Positions 8,122 to 18,294 of a stretch of 35,638 nt of DNA are shown one piece after another. Location of the stretch: the NCBI GenBank assembly GCA_017395105.1, contig JAFPWD010000030.1, positions 1 through 35,638 on the forward strand. Direction: 5' to 3'. Made by a program: the position numbers and the translations under genes. Under the pieces are notes generated by a model. The model saw only the letters and a program-made list of their open reading frames with translations. It ran no database searches and had not been told where the DNA came from. The stretch is from Clostridia bacterium. Lineage in GTDB: Bacteria; Bacillota; Clostridia; Christensenellales; CAG-138. Position 1 is the first letter of the stretch. The number at the start of each line of letters is the position of its first letter.

Positions 8122-8931
8122 ATGACTGTTTGGATCGCCATAATACTGGGTCTCGTTCAAGGGCTTGCGGAGTTTCTTCCGATCTCCTCGAGCGGGCATC
8201 TGCTTCTCGTTCAGAATATCTTCGGCATAAGCAACGGCGGAATGTTCTTTACCGTGCTTTTGCATCTCGGCACACTTGCCGCTGTGCTCGTTGTTTACAG
8301 AAAAATAATCATCGATATGCTGATTCATCCCATGAAGCATAAATTCCACTGGATCTGGCTTATTGCTGCAACGCTCGTTACCGTTGTGATCGCGCTTGCG
8401 CTCAAAAAGCTCGACATCCTCGATGCCGCCGAATCCGGCAGGGCGCTTGGCTTCTGCTTCATCATCACTGCTATACTGCTCGTTATCTGCGATTTTCTCA
8501 GAAAACGCTTCGACGGCAAGCGCACCATTCCCGAAATGAAATGGTATCATGCGGCGTTCATCGGCTTCATGCAGGGCATCGCGCCCTTCCCGGGCATCTC
8601 CCGTTCGGGTGCTACCATCACCGCCGCCACCGCCTGCAAGCTCAGCCGTGAGGAGGCGGCGCAGTTCAGCTTCCTGCTCTCCATCCCCGCCATAGTCGGC
8701 GGAGCGGTGCTCGAAATCCCGGAAGCGATCAAGGAAGGGATCACCATCGGAGCGCTTCCCTGCATCGTGGGTGTGCTCGTTGCGGCCGTATCGGGTTATT
8801 TCGCAGTCAAGTTCATGATAAGGCTCATCACAAAGCGTTCGCTGACCGGCTTCGCCGTGTATACCTTTATCCTTGGTGTTTTCGTGCTGCTCGATCAGTA
8901 CGTGCTGCATCTTATCAACTGGAATTTCTGA
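8122..8931 (+). CDS. uppP: Undecaprenyl-diphosphatase UppP (BacA)
   Basis: An integral membrane phosphatase of 269 residues that converts undecaprenyl diphosphate to the monophosphate, recycling the lipid carrier for peptidoglycan and other wall polymers. It is associated with bacitracin tolerance. The two hallmark motifs are present: EFLPISSSGHLLL (about residues 17-29, with the catalytic Glu region) and PGISRSGATIT (about 157-167). About seven to eight hydrophobic helices span the protein, and the length is typical of the family. The ATG at 8122 follows GGGAGA. It has its own promoter and no operon partner. Confidence 0.97.
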   Translation: MTVWIAIILGLVQGLAEFLPISSSGHLLLVQNIFGISNGGMFFTVLLHLGTLAAVLVVYRKIIIDMLIHPMKHKFHWIWLIAATLVTVVIALALKKLDILDAAESGRALGFCFIITAILLVICDFLRKRFDGKRTIPEMKWYHAAFIGFMQGIAPFPGISRSGATITAATACKLSREEAAQFSFLLSIPAIVGGAVLEIPEAIKEGITIGALPCIVGVLVAAVSGYFAVKFMIRLITKRSLTGFAVYTFILGVFVLLDQYVLHLINWNF

Positions 8932-9103
8932 TGCAGATCGTTCAGCGCAAATGCTACGCATTGCCGAGTACGATTCGGCGCATTTGTTGCGAATAAACAA
9001 GCTTTTGAACACTCGCCGCATGGCTTTGCGCAGCGTTTTATCATTGAAACCTGCGTTTATCGCCCGATCGCGCCGAGTGTTTCGTTTTTCCCCTTTTTCG
9101 GCA

Positions 9104-9133
9104 TTGAAAAACAGCGCTTTGTTGTGATATAAT
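9104..9133 (+). promoter_or_regulatory. Sigma-A promoter of the ychF operon
   Basis: TTGAAA (9104-9109), an 18-bp spacer and TATAAT (9128-9133), about 60 bp before the ychF start. The preceding gap (8932-9103) holds an imperfect hairpin with GCCGA/TCGGC arms near 8970 that may terminate uppP, and nothing else I can support. Confidence 0.65.
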
Positions 9134-9194
9134 TTATTCGTTGCGGCAAACCGTGTTTCGATGCCGCAGTTCTTGAAAAATAAGGAGATAATCT

Positions 9195-10283
<1,089 letters not shown>

Positions 10284-10301
10284 AGGAAATGGTGAAAAGC
10301 T

Positions 10302-12287
10302 ATGGAGCTTTTTGCATATCATAATTCAAGAGAAAAGTATTGCCGCCTTCCGCAGGGTGCTCTTTGCTGCCGCGAAAAGGCGGTTTTACGCATCAAGCTT
10401 TGGGGCGCGGATGCCCACAATGCAAGCGTAAAAGCAAGGCTTTGGGTGGATAACCGCGAGGCCCTGATCGAGAGCCGCCGCTTCAACGACGGCTTCGATA
10501 CGGTGCATGAATTTGAGATCGAAGCTCCCGAGCAGCCGCAGCTTATTTGGTATTATTTCATCATCGATGCCTGCGGCGAAAGGCTTTTCTATGGTGCAAG
10601 GACGGGCGTTGGCAAGCTCACCGACACCCCGCCCGAGGACTATCAGATAACCGTCTATGACGGCGCTTTTGAAACGCCCGCATGGTTCAGACGGGGCACT
10701 GTTTATCAGATCTTTCCCGATAGATTCCACCGCGGAGGCAAGGATGGCAAGGGAAAAACCGCGCTCGACAGGCTCGAGTACCATGAGAATATGGGCAGAA
10801 GGGTCGTTCGGCATGAGAATTGGGATGAAGCATCGCTCTATAAGCCCTTAAAGGGCGAAAAGCATTATTCGCCATGCGATTATTTCGGCGGCGATCTTCG
10901 CGGCATTCGCGAAAAGCTGCCCTATCTTGCGCGCCTCGGCATAAGCTGCATCTATTTGAACCCCATATTCGAGGCGGCGAGCAACCATCGCTACAACACC
11001 TCGGATTATATGAGCGTGGATCCCGTGCTCGGCGATGAAAGGGAGCTTAAAAAGCTCTGCGTCGAAGCCAAAAAGCTTGGTATGCGCATCATGCTCGACG
11101 GCGTGTTCTCTCATACGGGCGATGATAGCGTGTACTTCAATAAATACGGCAATTACGATTCCGTGGGCGCATATTCTTCCAAAAACTCGCCCTATTATGA
11201 ATGGTATCATTTCGACAGGTTCCCGAATAAATACCGCTGCTGGTGGGGCTTTAAAACGCTTCCCGAGGTGGTGGAGGATAACCCTTCATACCGTGAATTC
11301 GTTTGCAAAGTGCTTGAAAAATGGGCGAAATGCGGAGCAACCTCATGGCGGCTCGACGTTGCGGACGAGCTGCCGGAAAGCTTCATCGAAATGCTCCGGA
11401 AAAAACTGAAGCGCCTCGATGGAGAAGGCGTGCTTCTCGGCGAGGTGTGGGAGGATGCATCAAACAAGCTCTGGGAAAAGGGGCTTAGGCGCTACGTATA
11501 CGGGCAAGAGCTCGATTCAGTTATGAACTATCCGTTCCGTGATGCGCTCGTTGATTTCTTCGTGGGCAGGATCGATGCATACGAGCTGAACGAAGCCCTC
11601 TCGGGTCAGCGCGAGCGATATCCGGAGCCATTCTATCGTGCCTGCATGAATATTCTGGGCAGCCACGATTCGGAGCGCATACTCTCCGCGCTTTCGGGCG
11701 CTCCGGGCAGGGGGGAGCTCTCGCGGGATCAGCAGGCGAAATACACGCCGGACGAAGAAGCGCTCTGCATCGGCAGAAAGCGCCTTATGAGCGCAGTTGC
11801 GCTTCAGTACGCGATGCCTCAGCCTCCATGCATCTATTATGGCGACGAGGCGGGCATGGTCGGACTATTCGATCCGTTCAACAGGGAGACCTTCCCCTGG
11901 GGGCGCGAGGATGCGGAGCTGCTCGAAAGATATCGCCTGCTCGGAAAGCTTAGAAGCGTTAAGAGTGCGCTAAATTCGGGGAAAACGGCTTTCGCGGCGT
12001 TTTCGCAGGATGTGTTTGCCGTGCTTCGTGCGGACGAGGGCGGCTCGGTGATCGTGCTTGTGAACCGCTCGTGCGACAATAAAACGCTTTCGGTTCGCGA
12101 ATGCGATTTCTACGAGGGTCCTGATGCGGGGGATATGCCGTTTGCCGATAAATACGTCGATCTTCTCTGCGGAAAGCTCCATAGAAAGAATCCGGAAACG
12201 GGCGGCATAGTTTTAAAGCTGGACGGCTTTGGCGCATGCATTTTGCTTGGCGGAGCTAAGCGCGGTTCGATAGAGGAAAAACATTAA
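10302..12287 (+). CDS. Cytosolic alpha-amylase/neopullulanase-type glycoside hydrolase (GH13)
   Basis: An enzyme of 661 residues with an N-terminal beta-sandwich of about 120 residues (CBM34-like position) and a GH13 TIM barrel. The conserved regions are visible: DGVFSH (266-271), nucleophile Asp352 in WRLDVADE, acid/base Glu381 in GEVWED and Asp456 in GSHDSER. It should cleave alpha-glucans or maltooligosaccharides. The N-terminal domain and the region I-IV wording best fit the neopullulanase/cyclomaltodextrinase/maltogenic amylase group. There is no signal peptide, so it acts in the cytosol on imported oligosaccharides or glycogen. It lies 18 bp after ychF and 23 bp before the next gene. 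The exact specificity is inferred. Confidence 0.92.
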   Translation: MELFAYHNSREKYCRLPQGALCCREKAVLRIKLWGADAHNASVKARLWVDNREALIESRRFNDGFDTVHEFEIEAPEQPQLIWYYFIIDACGERLFYGARTGVGKLTDTPPEDYQITVYDGAFETPAWFRRGTVYQIFPDRFHRGGKDGKGKTALDRLEYHENMGRRVVRHENWDEASLYKPLKGEKHYSPCDYFGGDLRGIREKLPYLARLGISCIYLNPIFEAASNHRYNTSDYMSVDPVLGDERELKKLCVEAKKLGMRIMLDGVFSHTGDDSVYFNKYGNYDSVGAYSSKNSPYYEWYHFDRFPNKYRCWWGFKTLPEVVEDNPSYREFVCKVLEKWAKCGATSWRLDVADELPESFIEMLRKKLKRLDGEGVLLGEVWEDASNKLWEKGLRRYVYGQELDSVMNYPFRDALVDFFVGRIDAYELNEALSGQRERYPEPFYRACMNILGSHDSERILSALSGAPGRGELSRDQQAKYTPDEEALCIGRKRLMSAVALQYAMPQPPCIYYGDEAGMVGLFDPFNRETFPWGREDAELLERYRLLGKLRSVKSALNSGKTAFAAFSQDVFAVLRADEGGSVIVLVNRSCDNKTLSVRECDFYEGPDAGDMPFADKYVDLLCGKLHRKNPETGGIVLKLDGFGACILLGGAKRGSIEEKH

Positions 12288-12310
12288 AAACAGATAGGAG
12301 ACGGAAAAGC

Positions 12311-12736
12311 ATGAACAACGGATACGGTTTCGACAGACTTTCAAGGGATGCGCTGATAGCTTCAACAATATTGAGCTGCGTAGGCGTTATCCTATGGCGC
12401 AGCGTGCTTGGAATGGTATTCTGCGCGGTTGCAACGCTGCTTATGGCGCTGATACTCGTCAGAACGCTTTCGCCTAATATCGAGCGCAGGCAGGATGAGC
12501 TTATCGGCTATGAGAGCTTCGCGGGAGCAGTTTCGGGCTTCTTCATCGGGATTTACAACAAGCTCTTCAAAAAGAACGCAGCCTACACAGGCGGCGGCAC
12601 CAAGCAGGCGAAGGATCCTTCCTATAAGTATTTCAAATGCCCCAAATGCGGTAGGGAATACCGCGCGCCGAAGGGAAAGGGCAAAATAAGGGTCACGTGC
12701 AGGGAATGCGGCGAGCAGTTTGAAAAAAAGATCTGA
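12311..12736 (+). CDS. Small membrane protein with C-terminal zinc ribbon
   Basis: A protein of 141 residues with two adjacent hydrophobic segments (about 16-32 and 35-52), a basic linker, and a C-terminal zinc ribbon with CPKCG and CRECG knuckles about 19 residues apart. The topology suggests a membrane-anchored cytoplasmic zinc finger. I recognise no named family. It is translated from an ATG preceded by AGGAG, 23 bp after the amylase, and is the last gene of the ychF transcript. Its role cannot be stated. Confidence 0.75.
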   Translation: MNNGYGFDRLSRDALIASTILSCVGVILWRSVLGMVFCAVATLLMALILVRTLSPNIERRQDELIGYESFAGAVSGFFIGIYNKLFKKNAAYTGGGTKQAKDPSYKYFKCPKCGREYRAPKGKGKIRVTCRECGEQFEKKI

Positions 12737-12777
12737 CCCTATTTTCGGCAGCTTATCAAATGCTGCGAAGGAAGCAT

Positions 12778-12808
12778 AAAAAGACCGCGGAGCCCATGCT
12801 CTGCGGTC
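12778..12808 (-). terminator. Intrinsic terminator of rpsT
   Basis: GACCGCGGAG (12783-12792) and CTCTGCGGTC (12799-12808) form a 10-bp stem with one G-T pair. On the minus strand a U-run (12782-12778) follows, 28 bp after the rpsT stop. It may also stop convergent transcription from the ychF operon. Confidence 0.85.
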
Positions 12809-12835
12809 TTAATATTATCGAATCAACGATAAACC

Positions 12836-13096
12836 TTATTTGGCATCATGCTTTTTTGCAAGCTGAGCCTTTTTACGATTGGCTGCGTTCCTGTGGATAA
12901 CGCCCTTGGTAACAGCTTTGTCAACCTTGCTGACTGCGGCGGTATATGCTTCTTCGATAGCAGCCTCGTCTTTAGACTCCAAAGCCTGGTCAAACCTCTT
13001 GATAGCGGTTTTGGTCGCGGAGAGGATCATGCGGTTGCGCAGATTCTGCTGACGGGACACCTTGACACGCTTCATTGCTGACTTAATGTTTGCCAA
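12836..13096 (-). CDS. rpsT: 30S ribosomal protein S20
   Basis: A very basic all-helical protein of 86 residues beginning MANIKSAMKR, the standard S20 opening, with the typical RNAANRKKAQLAKK C-terminal region. It is an early-binding protein of the 30S subunit that contacts 16S rRNA. The ATG at 13096 follows AAAGGAGGTG, a near-perfect ribosome-binding site. It has its own promoter and terminator, as usual for rpsT, and is next to gpr, an arrangement common in spore formers. Confidence 0.98.
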   Translation of the reverse strand: MANIKSAMKRVKVSRQQNLRNRMILSATKTAIKRFDQALESKDEAAIEEAYTAAVSKVDKAVTKGVIHRNAANRKKAQLAKKHDAK

Positions 13097-13132
13097 ATCG
13101 GTTCACCTCCTTTAAATACTCAAACAAAGGCA

Positions 13133-13161
13133 ATTATACCACCGTATCAACCAAATTTCAA
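13133..13161 (-). promoter_or_regulatory. Sigma-A promoter of rpsT
   Basis: Minus-strand TTGAAA (13161-13156), a 17-bp spacer and TATAAT (13138-13133). The predicted start is about 30 nt upstream of the rpsT start codon. Confidence 0.75.
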
Positions 13162-13217
13162 GCCCTATTAATAAGAAAATCGCGATATTTTCAATATATT
13201 GTGATCAGCTTTTTTAC

Positions 13218-13247
13218 TTCATAATCGATCCGTTTTCGGGCAAACTA
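13218..13247 (+). promoter_or_regulatory. Candidate forespore (sigma-G/sigma-F) promoter of gpr
   Basis: TTCATA (13218-13223), a 17-bp spacer and CAAACTA (13241-13247) resemble the sigma-G pattern TGAATA/CATACTA. The same bases read as GGCAAACTA also fit a sigma-F -10. No good sigma-A promoter is visible, which agrees with forespore-specific expression of gpr. Confidence 0.5.
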
Positions 13248-13280
13248 AAGCTTGAGCAAAAAAATAAGGAGGAAACAGCA

Positions 13281-14201
13281 ATGAATGGGATATATACCGA
13301 TCTTGCGATGGAGCTAAGGGAGCTTTCGCCCGATATAGAGGGAATCGCTGAGCAGGATGAAGCGGACGGCGAGATAAAAATAAAGCGCATCGGAATACTC
13401 ACAAGCTCAGCCGCCGAGCGCATCGGCAAGGCGATGGGCAGCTACGTAACGCTCGATGCAAGAGCTCTTATCGAGCGACCCTTCGACCTTTTTGAAGCCG
13501 TTGAGAAAAGGCTCGCAATCGAGCTTGGAAAGCTCATCAAAACAGATATAAAGCGAAGCTCCGTTCTTATAGTCGGTCTTGGAAACAGGGAGGTAACGCC
13601 GGATTCGCTTGGCCCGCGCGTTGTGGAGCGCGTACTCGTAACTCGGCATGTTAAACAGTTTTTGCCCGAAGCCTTCGATTTTGAAACCCCTGCCGTGTGC
13701 GCGATAGCTCCGGGCGTGCTCGGCGTTACGGGTGTTGAAACCATGGACATCGTGAAGGGCGTGGTGGAAAGGGTGCATCCCGACTGCATAATCGCAATAG
13801 ATGCTTTGGCATCGCGCCGCGCCGCAAGGATAAGCACCACGCTTCAGCTGACGGATGCGGGCATAAGCCCCGGCTCCGGCGTTGGAAACCAAAGGGCGGA
13901 GCTGAGCCTCGACAGCCTTGGGGTGCAGACTCTTGCAATAGGCGTTCCGCTCGTCGTTCGGGCGGCGACCATAACGCGGGATACGCTCTCGCTTATGGCG
14001 AATGAAACGGGGCTTCATGCGGATGAGGAAAGATTAAAGCTGCTTGCCGAAGATATTTCGGTAAAGCAGCTTGATGATATGATAGTTACCCCTAAGGATA
14101 TCGATTCGATAGTTTCCGATATGGCGGGGATGATCGCGAATGCGATAAACAGAGCGCTTTTCGCCGAAAACCTTGAGAGCGTGCGAAGCCTTATCGCTTG
14201 A
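13281..14201 (+). CDS. gpr: Germination protease GPR (spore protease, acts on SASPs)
   Basis: An endopeptidase of 306 residues that starts degradation of small acid-soluble spore proteins when spores germinate. Recognisable segments are SSVLIVGLGNREVTPDSLGPRVVERVLVTRH and the VGVETMD/IAIDALASR block, in the usual order. The N-terminus MNGIYTDLAMEL matches the autoprocessing-site consensus TDLA-x-E, but only about seven to eight residues precede the cut, shorter than the propeptides I recall from Bacillus. AAGGAGG lies 8 bp before the ATG, and no in-frame upstream start exists. The product marks the host as an endospore former. Confidence 0.96.
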   Translation: MNGIYTDLAMELRELSPDIEGIAEQDEADGEIKIKRIGILTSSAAERIGKAMGSYVTLDARALIERPFDLFEAVEKRLAIELGKLIKTDIKRSSVLIVGLGNREVTPDSLGPRVVERVLVTRHVKQFLPEAFDFETPAVCAIAPGVLGVTGVETMDIVKGVVERVHPDCIIAIDALASRRAARISTTLQLTDAGISPGSGVGNQRAELSLDSLGVQTLAIGVPLVVRAATITRDTLSLMANETGLHADEERLKLLAEDISVKQLDDMIVTPKDIDSIVSDMAGMIANAINRALFAENLESVRSLIA

Positions 14202-14214
14202 CGGGGTTAAATGC

Positions 14215-15951
14215 TCAGCTCTCGATATTCTTAGGTGCGCAGAGCAGTGTTTTCTGATGGGTGTATATGACCATGCCGGGCTTTGCGCCGTTCGGCTTTT
14301 TAACGAACCTTCTTCTTGTGTAGTCAACCGGAACGCTCGGCGCATTCCTTGCCTGCGAATAATAGGCTGCAAGCTGCGCCGCCTCAAGCAAAGCGACATC
14401 GGATGGCTCGTATCCAGCGCAGCGCAGGATCACGTGTGAACCGTGGATATCCTTCGTATGAAGCCAGATATCGTCGGGCGAAGAGTCCTTGAAGGTCAGG
14501 CGGTCGTTCTGAATATTGTTTTTGCCAACGAGTATCTCGGTGCCGTCGCTCGCCTTAAAGGAATGCGGCTTTGCCTTGGGCAGCTTCTGCTGCTTTCTGC
14601 GGTTTTCGCGCATATAGCCGCCCGAAGCAAGCTCGGAGCGCACTTCCTCAAAATCGGAATCTGTCAGGCACTCCGAAAGCGAGGCGAGTATTCCGCGCAG
14701 ATAGTCGGTCTCCTCAAGCGTTTCCTTCTGCATAACAAGAGCGATATCGCGCGCGGACTTGGCCTTTCGGTATTTTTTATAGTACTGCTGGGCGTTGTCC
14801 GAGGCGGAAAGCGTGGGGTCGAGCTCGATGCGCATTTTCTGCGGAGGATCGGTATAATAGTTGTCCACCACGGCTTCATTTGCCCGATCGCTCAGTGCGT
14901 ACATATTCGCGGTTATAAGCTCTCCCGAGAGCTTCAGCCGCTCGATCTCAGCCTCGTCGCCGATGGCGAGAGCAAACTTATCCGCCTTGCGCTCAAGGCG
15001 CGCTATGGCGCTTGTTAGCACCTTTTCCAGCGAAGCAGTGCGCCTTTTTACGCTCTCGCTCTCGGCGCGCTGGCGGTAAAACTCATCGGCGGCATCGAGG
15101 ATGCGCTCAAAGCTTTCAGCCGGAAAGCCATGCGGAGTAAACGGAAGCAGCACGCTCCTTTCGCCGCGTTTTACAATGGCGGGCTTTTGCCTTCCCGCAA
15201 GTAAATCGTCATAAAAATTCGCAACAGCTTCGGCAAGCTGCACACATTTCTCAGGCTCGTTCATCCTATCGTACTCGCCATCGCCAAGCCATAGCTCACC
15301 GCAATTAAGCTCGGCTTCAAGATGCTCGATCATCAGACCGGCAACGGCGGGAGAGAGTCCGCAGATCGCGTTTGAAAGCGCTTTTTCGTATCGTTCGGAA
15401 CCCATAAGCATATTTTCAAGCGCTTCGGCGGTCATCTCTGTGGGATCGAGCTTGTCCTGCATCGGCGGAAACTCGTATTTGAGCTTGGGCAGCACAAGAC
15501 GAACGCTGCTCATGCCCGCCGAGACCCTGCGAATTGAATCGAGGATGATTCCATCGTTATCGAGCAGGATGATATTCGAGTGCCTGCCCATTATCTCGCA
15601 AACGAGCGTGAAGCTCGTGCTGTCGCTAAGCTCCGTAAAGCCCTCGAAGCGGATTAGCACTATGCGGTCGTGCTTGGGCTGTTCGATGCCCGTGATTCTT
15701 GCGCCCGAAAGATGCTTCCTTAATAGCATCAAAAAATTCGGAGCATCGATGGGGGAGGGGCGCTTTTCGTTGGTGAGCTGCAGGCGGCAGTTTTCGGATG
15801 ACGAGGAGATCAAGAGCTTATGCGAGCCGCTTTTGGAGTGCACAGAAACGAGCAGCTCGTATTTTTCGGGCTGCTGTATTTTTTCGATCCTTCCGCCTTC
15901 AAGCGCGTTTCTTATTTCAGCCACCGAAGCGGCGAGGGTAAGTCCGTCCAT
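14215..15951 (-). CDS. rqcH: Ribosome quality-control protein RqcH (NFACT family, Rqc2 homolog)
   Basis: A protein of 578 residues with NFACT-N, helix-hairpin-helix, coiled-coil (about 285-430) and NFACT-R domains. The Asp95-Arg96 pair in KHDRIV matches the DR motif needed for alanine-tail synthesis in Bacillus RqcH. The NFACT-R domain contains DDIWLHTKDIHGSHVIL near residue 490. RqcH binds obstructed 50S subunits and recruits tRNA-Ala to add C-terminal Ala tails that target nascent chains for proteolysis, often by ClpXP, which is encoded nearby. The start at 15951 follows AAGGAT. It converges with gpr, with only 13 bp between the stops. Older names are FbpA or fibronectin-binding protein. 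Confidence 0.95.
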   Translation of the reverse strand: MDGLTLAASVAEIRNALEGGRIEKIQQPEKYELLVSVHSKSGSHKLLISSSSENCRLQLTNEKRPSPIDAPNFLMLLRKHLSGARITGIEQPKHDRIVLIRFEGFTELSDSTSFTLVCEIMGRHSNIILLDNDGIILDSIRRVSAGMSSVRLVLPKLKYEFPPMQDKLDPTEMTAEALENMLMGSERYEKALSNAICGLSPAVAGLMIEHLEAELNCGELWLGDGEYDRMNEPEKCVQLAEAVANFYDDLLAGRQKPAIVKRGERSVLLPFTPHGFPAESFERILDAADEFYRQRAESESVKRRTASLEKVLTSAIARLERKADKFALAIGDEAEIERLKLSGELITANMYALSDRANEAVVDNYYTDPPQKMRIELDPTLSASDNAQQYYKKYRKAKSARDIALVMQKETLEETDYLRGILASLSECLTDSDFEEVRSELASGGYMRENRRKQQKLPKAKPHSFKASDGTEILVGKNNIQNDRLTFKDSSPDDIWLHTKDIHGSHVILRCAGYEPSDVALLEAAQLAAYYSQARNAPSVPVDYTRRRFVKKPNGAKPGMVIYTHQKTLLCAPKNIES

Positions 15952-16040
15952 AGTTTATCCTTAGTGAATGATGAATAGTCGATGAAAAAATTTCATTGGA
16001 ATTTCTAAGATTTTTATTGCAGTCTTGCCTGAAGATTCAA

Positions 16041-16070
16041 ACTAAAACGCGCCGCCTTTTCGGGCGGCGC
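16041..16070 (-). terminator. Intrinsic terminator of the FAH-family gene
   Basis: GCGCCGCC (16049-16056) and GGCGGCGC (16063-16070) form a stable stem. On the minus strand GTTTTAGTTT follows. It starts 30 bp after the stop at 16101. Confidence 0.8.
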
Positions 16071-16100
16071 TTGAGCTTAATTGAAATACAAGCCGACCGC

Positions 16101-16862
16101 TTAAACGATGCGGTTCTTGAGCACGCCGATGCCCTCGATCTCAACCTCGACCTCATCGCCGCGCTGCATGCTGCCGATTCCCTCAGGAGTGCCGGTGGCA
16201 ACTATATCGCCGGGCAGCAAAGTCATGCCCTCGGTGATGAAGCATATAAGGCTGTCCACGCCATGGGTCATAAGGCTCGTGCTGGAATGCTGGCGCACCT
16301 CGCCGTTCACGCGGGTTTCAAGCTCAACGTTCTGCGCATCCAGCTCGGTCTCGATATGCGGTCCAATGGGGCAGAAGGTGTCGAAGCCCTTGCCGCGCGT
16401 CCATTGGGTGCCCTGCGCGGGAGATTTTTGAATATCCCTCGCCGTTACGTCGTTTAGACAGGTGTAGCCGAGGATGTATTCGCTCGCATGACCCTTCTCG
16501 ACCTTGCTCGCGCGCTTGCCGATGACCACGCCGAGCTCGCCCTCGAAATCCACGCGATTGCTGATGGCAGGGTAAACAACGCCGTCACCGTTTCCGACGA
16601 TGCAGGTGTTAGGCTTGATGAAGAGCACGGGCTCGGGGGGCTGACCTTCGCCCATCTCGTCCGCATGCGCCTTATAGTTCTTGCCGATGCAAACTATCTT
16701 GCTTGGCTCGGCGGGAGGAAGCAGGGTGAGCTCGCAAAGCGCATAGCTTTCGCCGGTGTATTCGATGCCGTCGTAGGGTGCGGTCTTAAGGCGAAGCGCC
16801 TTATCGCCTTCAATAACGGCATAGAAGCATTCGCCGCTTATTTCAGCTCGGATGATCTTCAT
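16101..16862 (-). CDS. Fumarylacetoacetate hydrolase (FAH) family protein
   Basis: A protein of 253 residues covering a full FAH domain. The metal-ligand motif FEGELGVVIG (about residues 91-100) and the partner segment YTCLNDVTARDIQ are present, followed by KGFDTFCPIGP and GDIVATGTPEGIG, which mark the FAHD1/YcgM-like group. Members act on 2-oxo acids or acylpyruvates (oxaloacetate decarboxylation, acylpyruvate hydrolysis, or 2-hydroxyhepta-2,4-diene-1,7-dioate isomerase). Which reaction applies here is unknown. GGAGGG precedes the ATG. It follows clpX but is separated from it by a terminator, so it is probably an independent unit. Confidence 0.92.
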   Translation of the reverse strand: MKIIRAEISGECFYAVIEGDKALRLKTAPYDGIEYTGESYALCELTLLPPAEPSKIVCIGKNYKAHADEMGEGQPPEPVLFIKPNTCIVGNGDGVVYPAISNRVDFEGELGVVIGKRASKVEKGHASEYILGYTCLNDVTARDIQKSPAQGTQWTRGKGFDTFCPIGPHIETELDAQNVELETRVNGEVRQHSSTSLMTHGVDSLICFITEGMTLLPGDIVATGTPEGIGSMQRGDEVEVEIEGIGVLKNRIV

Positions 16863-16895
16863 AATTATTACCCTCCAAAAATCTTTTGTATTCTA

Positions 16896-16932
16896 ATGAA
16901 AAAGGCAGGTCGGCATCGGGTGCCGACTGCCT
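16896..16932 (-). terminator. Intrinsic terminator of clpX
   Basis: A long stem AAGGCAG-TCGGCA / TGCCGA-TGCCTT with one bulge on each arm (16902-16932), followed on the minus strand by TTTTT. It lies 10 bp after the clpX stop. Confidence 0.85.
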
Positions 16933-16941
16933 TATTAAAAC

Positions 16942-18219
16942 TTAAGCTATCTTGCCCTCGTCGATATCTTCCGCTCCGGGAACGATGCTGCGGTAGATGT
17001 ATTTCGGCTCCTCCTCCTTGGTAACGGCCTTATAGGTGATGATAACCTTTTCAATGTCGTCCCTTGAAGGGGTCTCATACATGATGGGCAGCATGATATC
17101 CTCGAGGATGGCGCGAAGACCCCTGGCGCCGGTGTTGCGCTTGATGGTCAGCCTTGCGATTTCGGTGAGCGCCTCGGGCTCAAACTCGAGCTGAACGTCG
17201 TCCATCTCGAAAAGGCGCTTATACTGCTTAACAAGCGCGTTCTTGGGCTCGGTGAGTATGTTCAGCATGGCCTCCTCGGTGAGCTGATCGAGCGTAACTA
17301 TGACGGGAACTCGGCCGATAAACTCGGGTATAAGGCCGAATTTGAGCAAGTCCTCGGGAAGGATATCCTTCAGAGTTTCGCCGATATCCTTTTTGAGGTT
17401 GGACTGCACGTCCGCACCGAAGCCCATGTTCTTCTTGCCGGTGCGCTTCTGGATGATGGATTCGATGCCCGCAAAAGCGCCGCCGCAGATAAAGAGAATG
17501 TTCGTGGTGTCGATCTGGATGAAATCCTGATGGGGATGCTTTCTGCCGCCCTGCGGGGGAACCGAGGCAACGGTGCCCTCAAGGATCTTGAGAAGCGCCT
17601 GCTGAACGCCCTCGCCCGAAACGTCGCGGGTGATGGAGGGGTTCTCGCTCTTTCTGGCGATCTTGTCGATCTCGTCGATGTAGATGATGCCCTTCTGAGC
17701 GCGTTCAACGTCGTAATCGCAGGCCTGAAGGAGCTTGAGCAGGATGTTTTCAACGTCCTCGCCAACGTAGCCCGCCTCGGTGAGCGCGGTCGCATCCGCA
17801 ACGGCGAAGGGAACGTCGAGTATCCTTGCAAGGGTTTCGGCGAGCAGGGTCTTGCCGCAGCCGGTGGGGCCGAGCATAACGATATTGCTCTTGCCGAGCT
17901 CGGCCTCGGTAGTTGTTTTCTTCGCATAGATGCGCTTATAGTGGTTGTAAACCGCAACCGCAAGCGCGCGTTTAGCGTGATCCTGACCGATCACGTAGTC
18001 ATCCAGAGAAGCAACGATGCTCTTGGGCTTGGGAAGCTCCACGGCGCGATCGACCTCAACGTCGGCCGCAACGGGATTATCCTCAAGAATCTCCCTGCAA
18101 ACCTCAATGCATTCATTGCAGATATATACTCCGGGGCCGGCGAGAATGCGATCTACCTCGCTTCTCGATTTGCCGCAGAAGGAGCATTTGATGGAATCGT
18201 TTTCGGTGTGTTTTGCCAT
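16942..18219 (-). CDS. clpX: ATP-dependent Clp protease ATP-binding subunit ClpX
   Basis: A AAA+ unfoldase of 425 residues that feeds tagged substrates to ClpP. I chose the ATG at 18219 (MAKHTEND) because it matches the family start, although the frame extends to a GTG at 18261. The N-terminal zinc-binding domain has Cys12, Cys15, Cys34 and Cys37. The AAA module has Walker A GPTGCGKT, Walker [12 protein letters not shown] and an intact sensor/arginine-finger region. The C-terminal small domain ends normally, and the [14 protein letters not shown] segment is present. It is third in the tig-clpP-clpX series. Confidence 0.98.
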   Translation of the reverse strand: MAKHTENDSIKCSFCGKSRSEVDRILAGPGVYICNECIEVCREILEDNPVAADVEVDRAVELPKPKSIVASLDDYVIGQDHAKRALAVAVYNHYKRIYAKKTTTEAELGKSNIVMLGPTGCGKTLLAETLARILDVPFAVADATALTEAGYVGEDVENILLKLLQACDYDVERAQKGIIYIDEIDKIARKSENPSITRDVSGEGVQQALLKILEGTVASVPPQGGRKHPHQDFIQIDTTNILFICGGAFAGIESIIQKRTGKKNMGFGADVQSNLKKDIGETLKDILPEDLLKFGLIPEFIGRVPVIVTLDQLTEEAMLNILTEPKNALVKQYKRLFEMDDVQLEFEPEALTEIARLTIKRNTGARGLRAILEDIMLPIMYETPSRDDIEKVIITYKAVTKEEEPKYIYRSIVPGAEDIDEGKIA

Positions 18220-18240
18220 TTGATAAATTACCTTGGCGTG

Positions 18241-18260
18241 TGCGGATCGATCGATACGCA
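18241..18260. repeat. 20-bp near-perfect palindrome between clpP and clpX
   Basis: TGCGGATCGATCGATACGCA is an inverted repeat with a single mismatched pair, located in the 75-bp gap between the two genes. It may form an RNA hairpin that sets the ClpP:ClpX ratio or marks an RNase site, or may be a protein-binding site. Confidence 0.45.
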
Positions 18261-18294
18261 CCGCCGACCTTTCTTTACAATAACGGAATCCGAT

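Noticed and set aside
7963..9021. 352-residue minus-strand frame over uppP
   Set aside because: It reads as Asp/Glu/His/Arg-rich noise opposite an unmistakable UppP gene.
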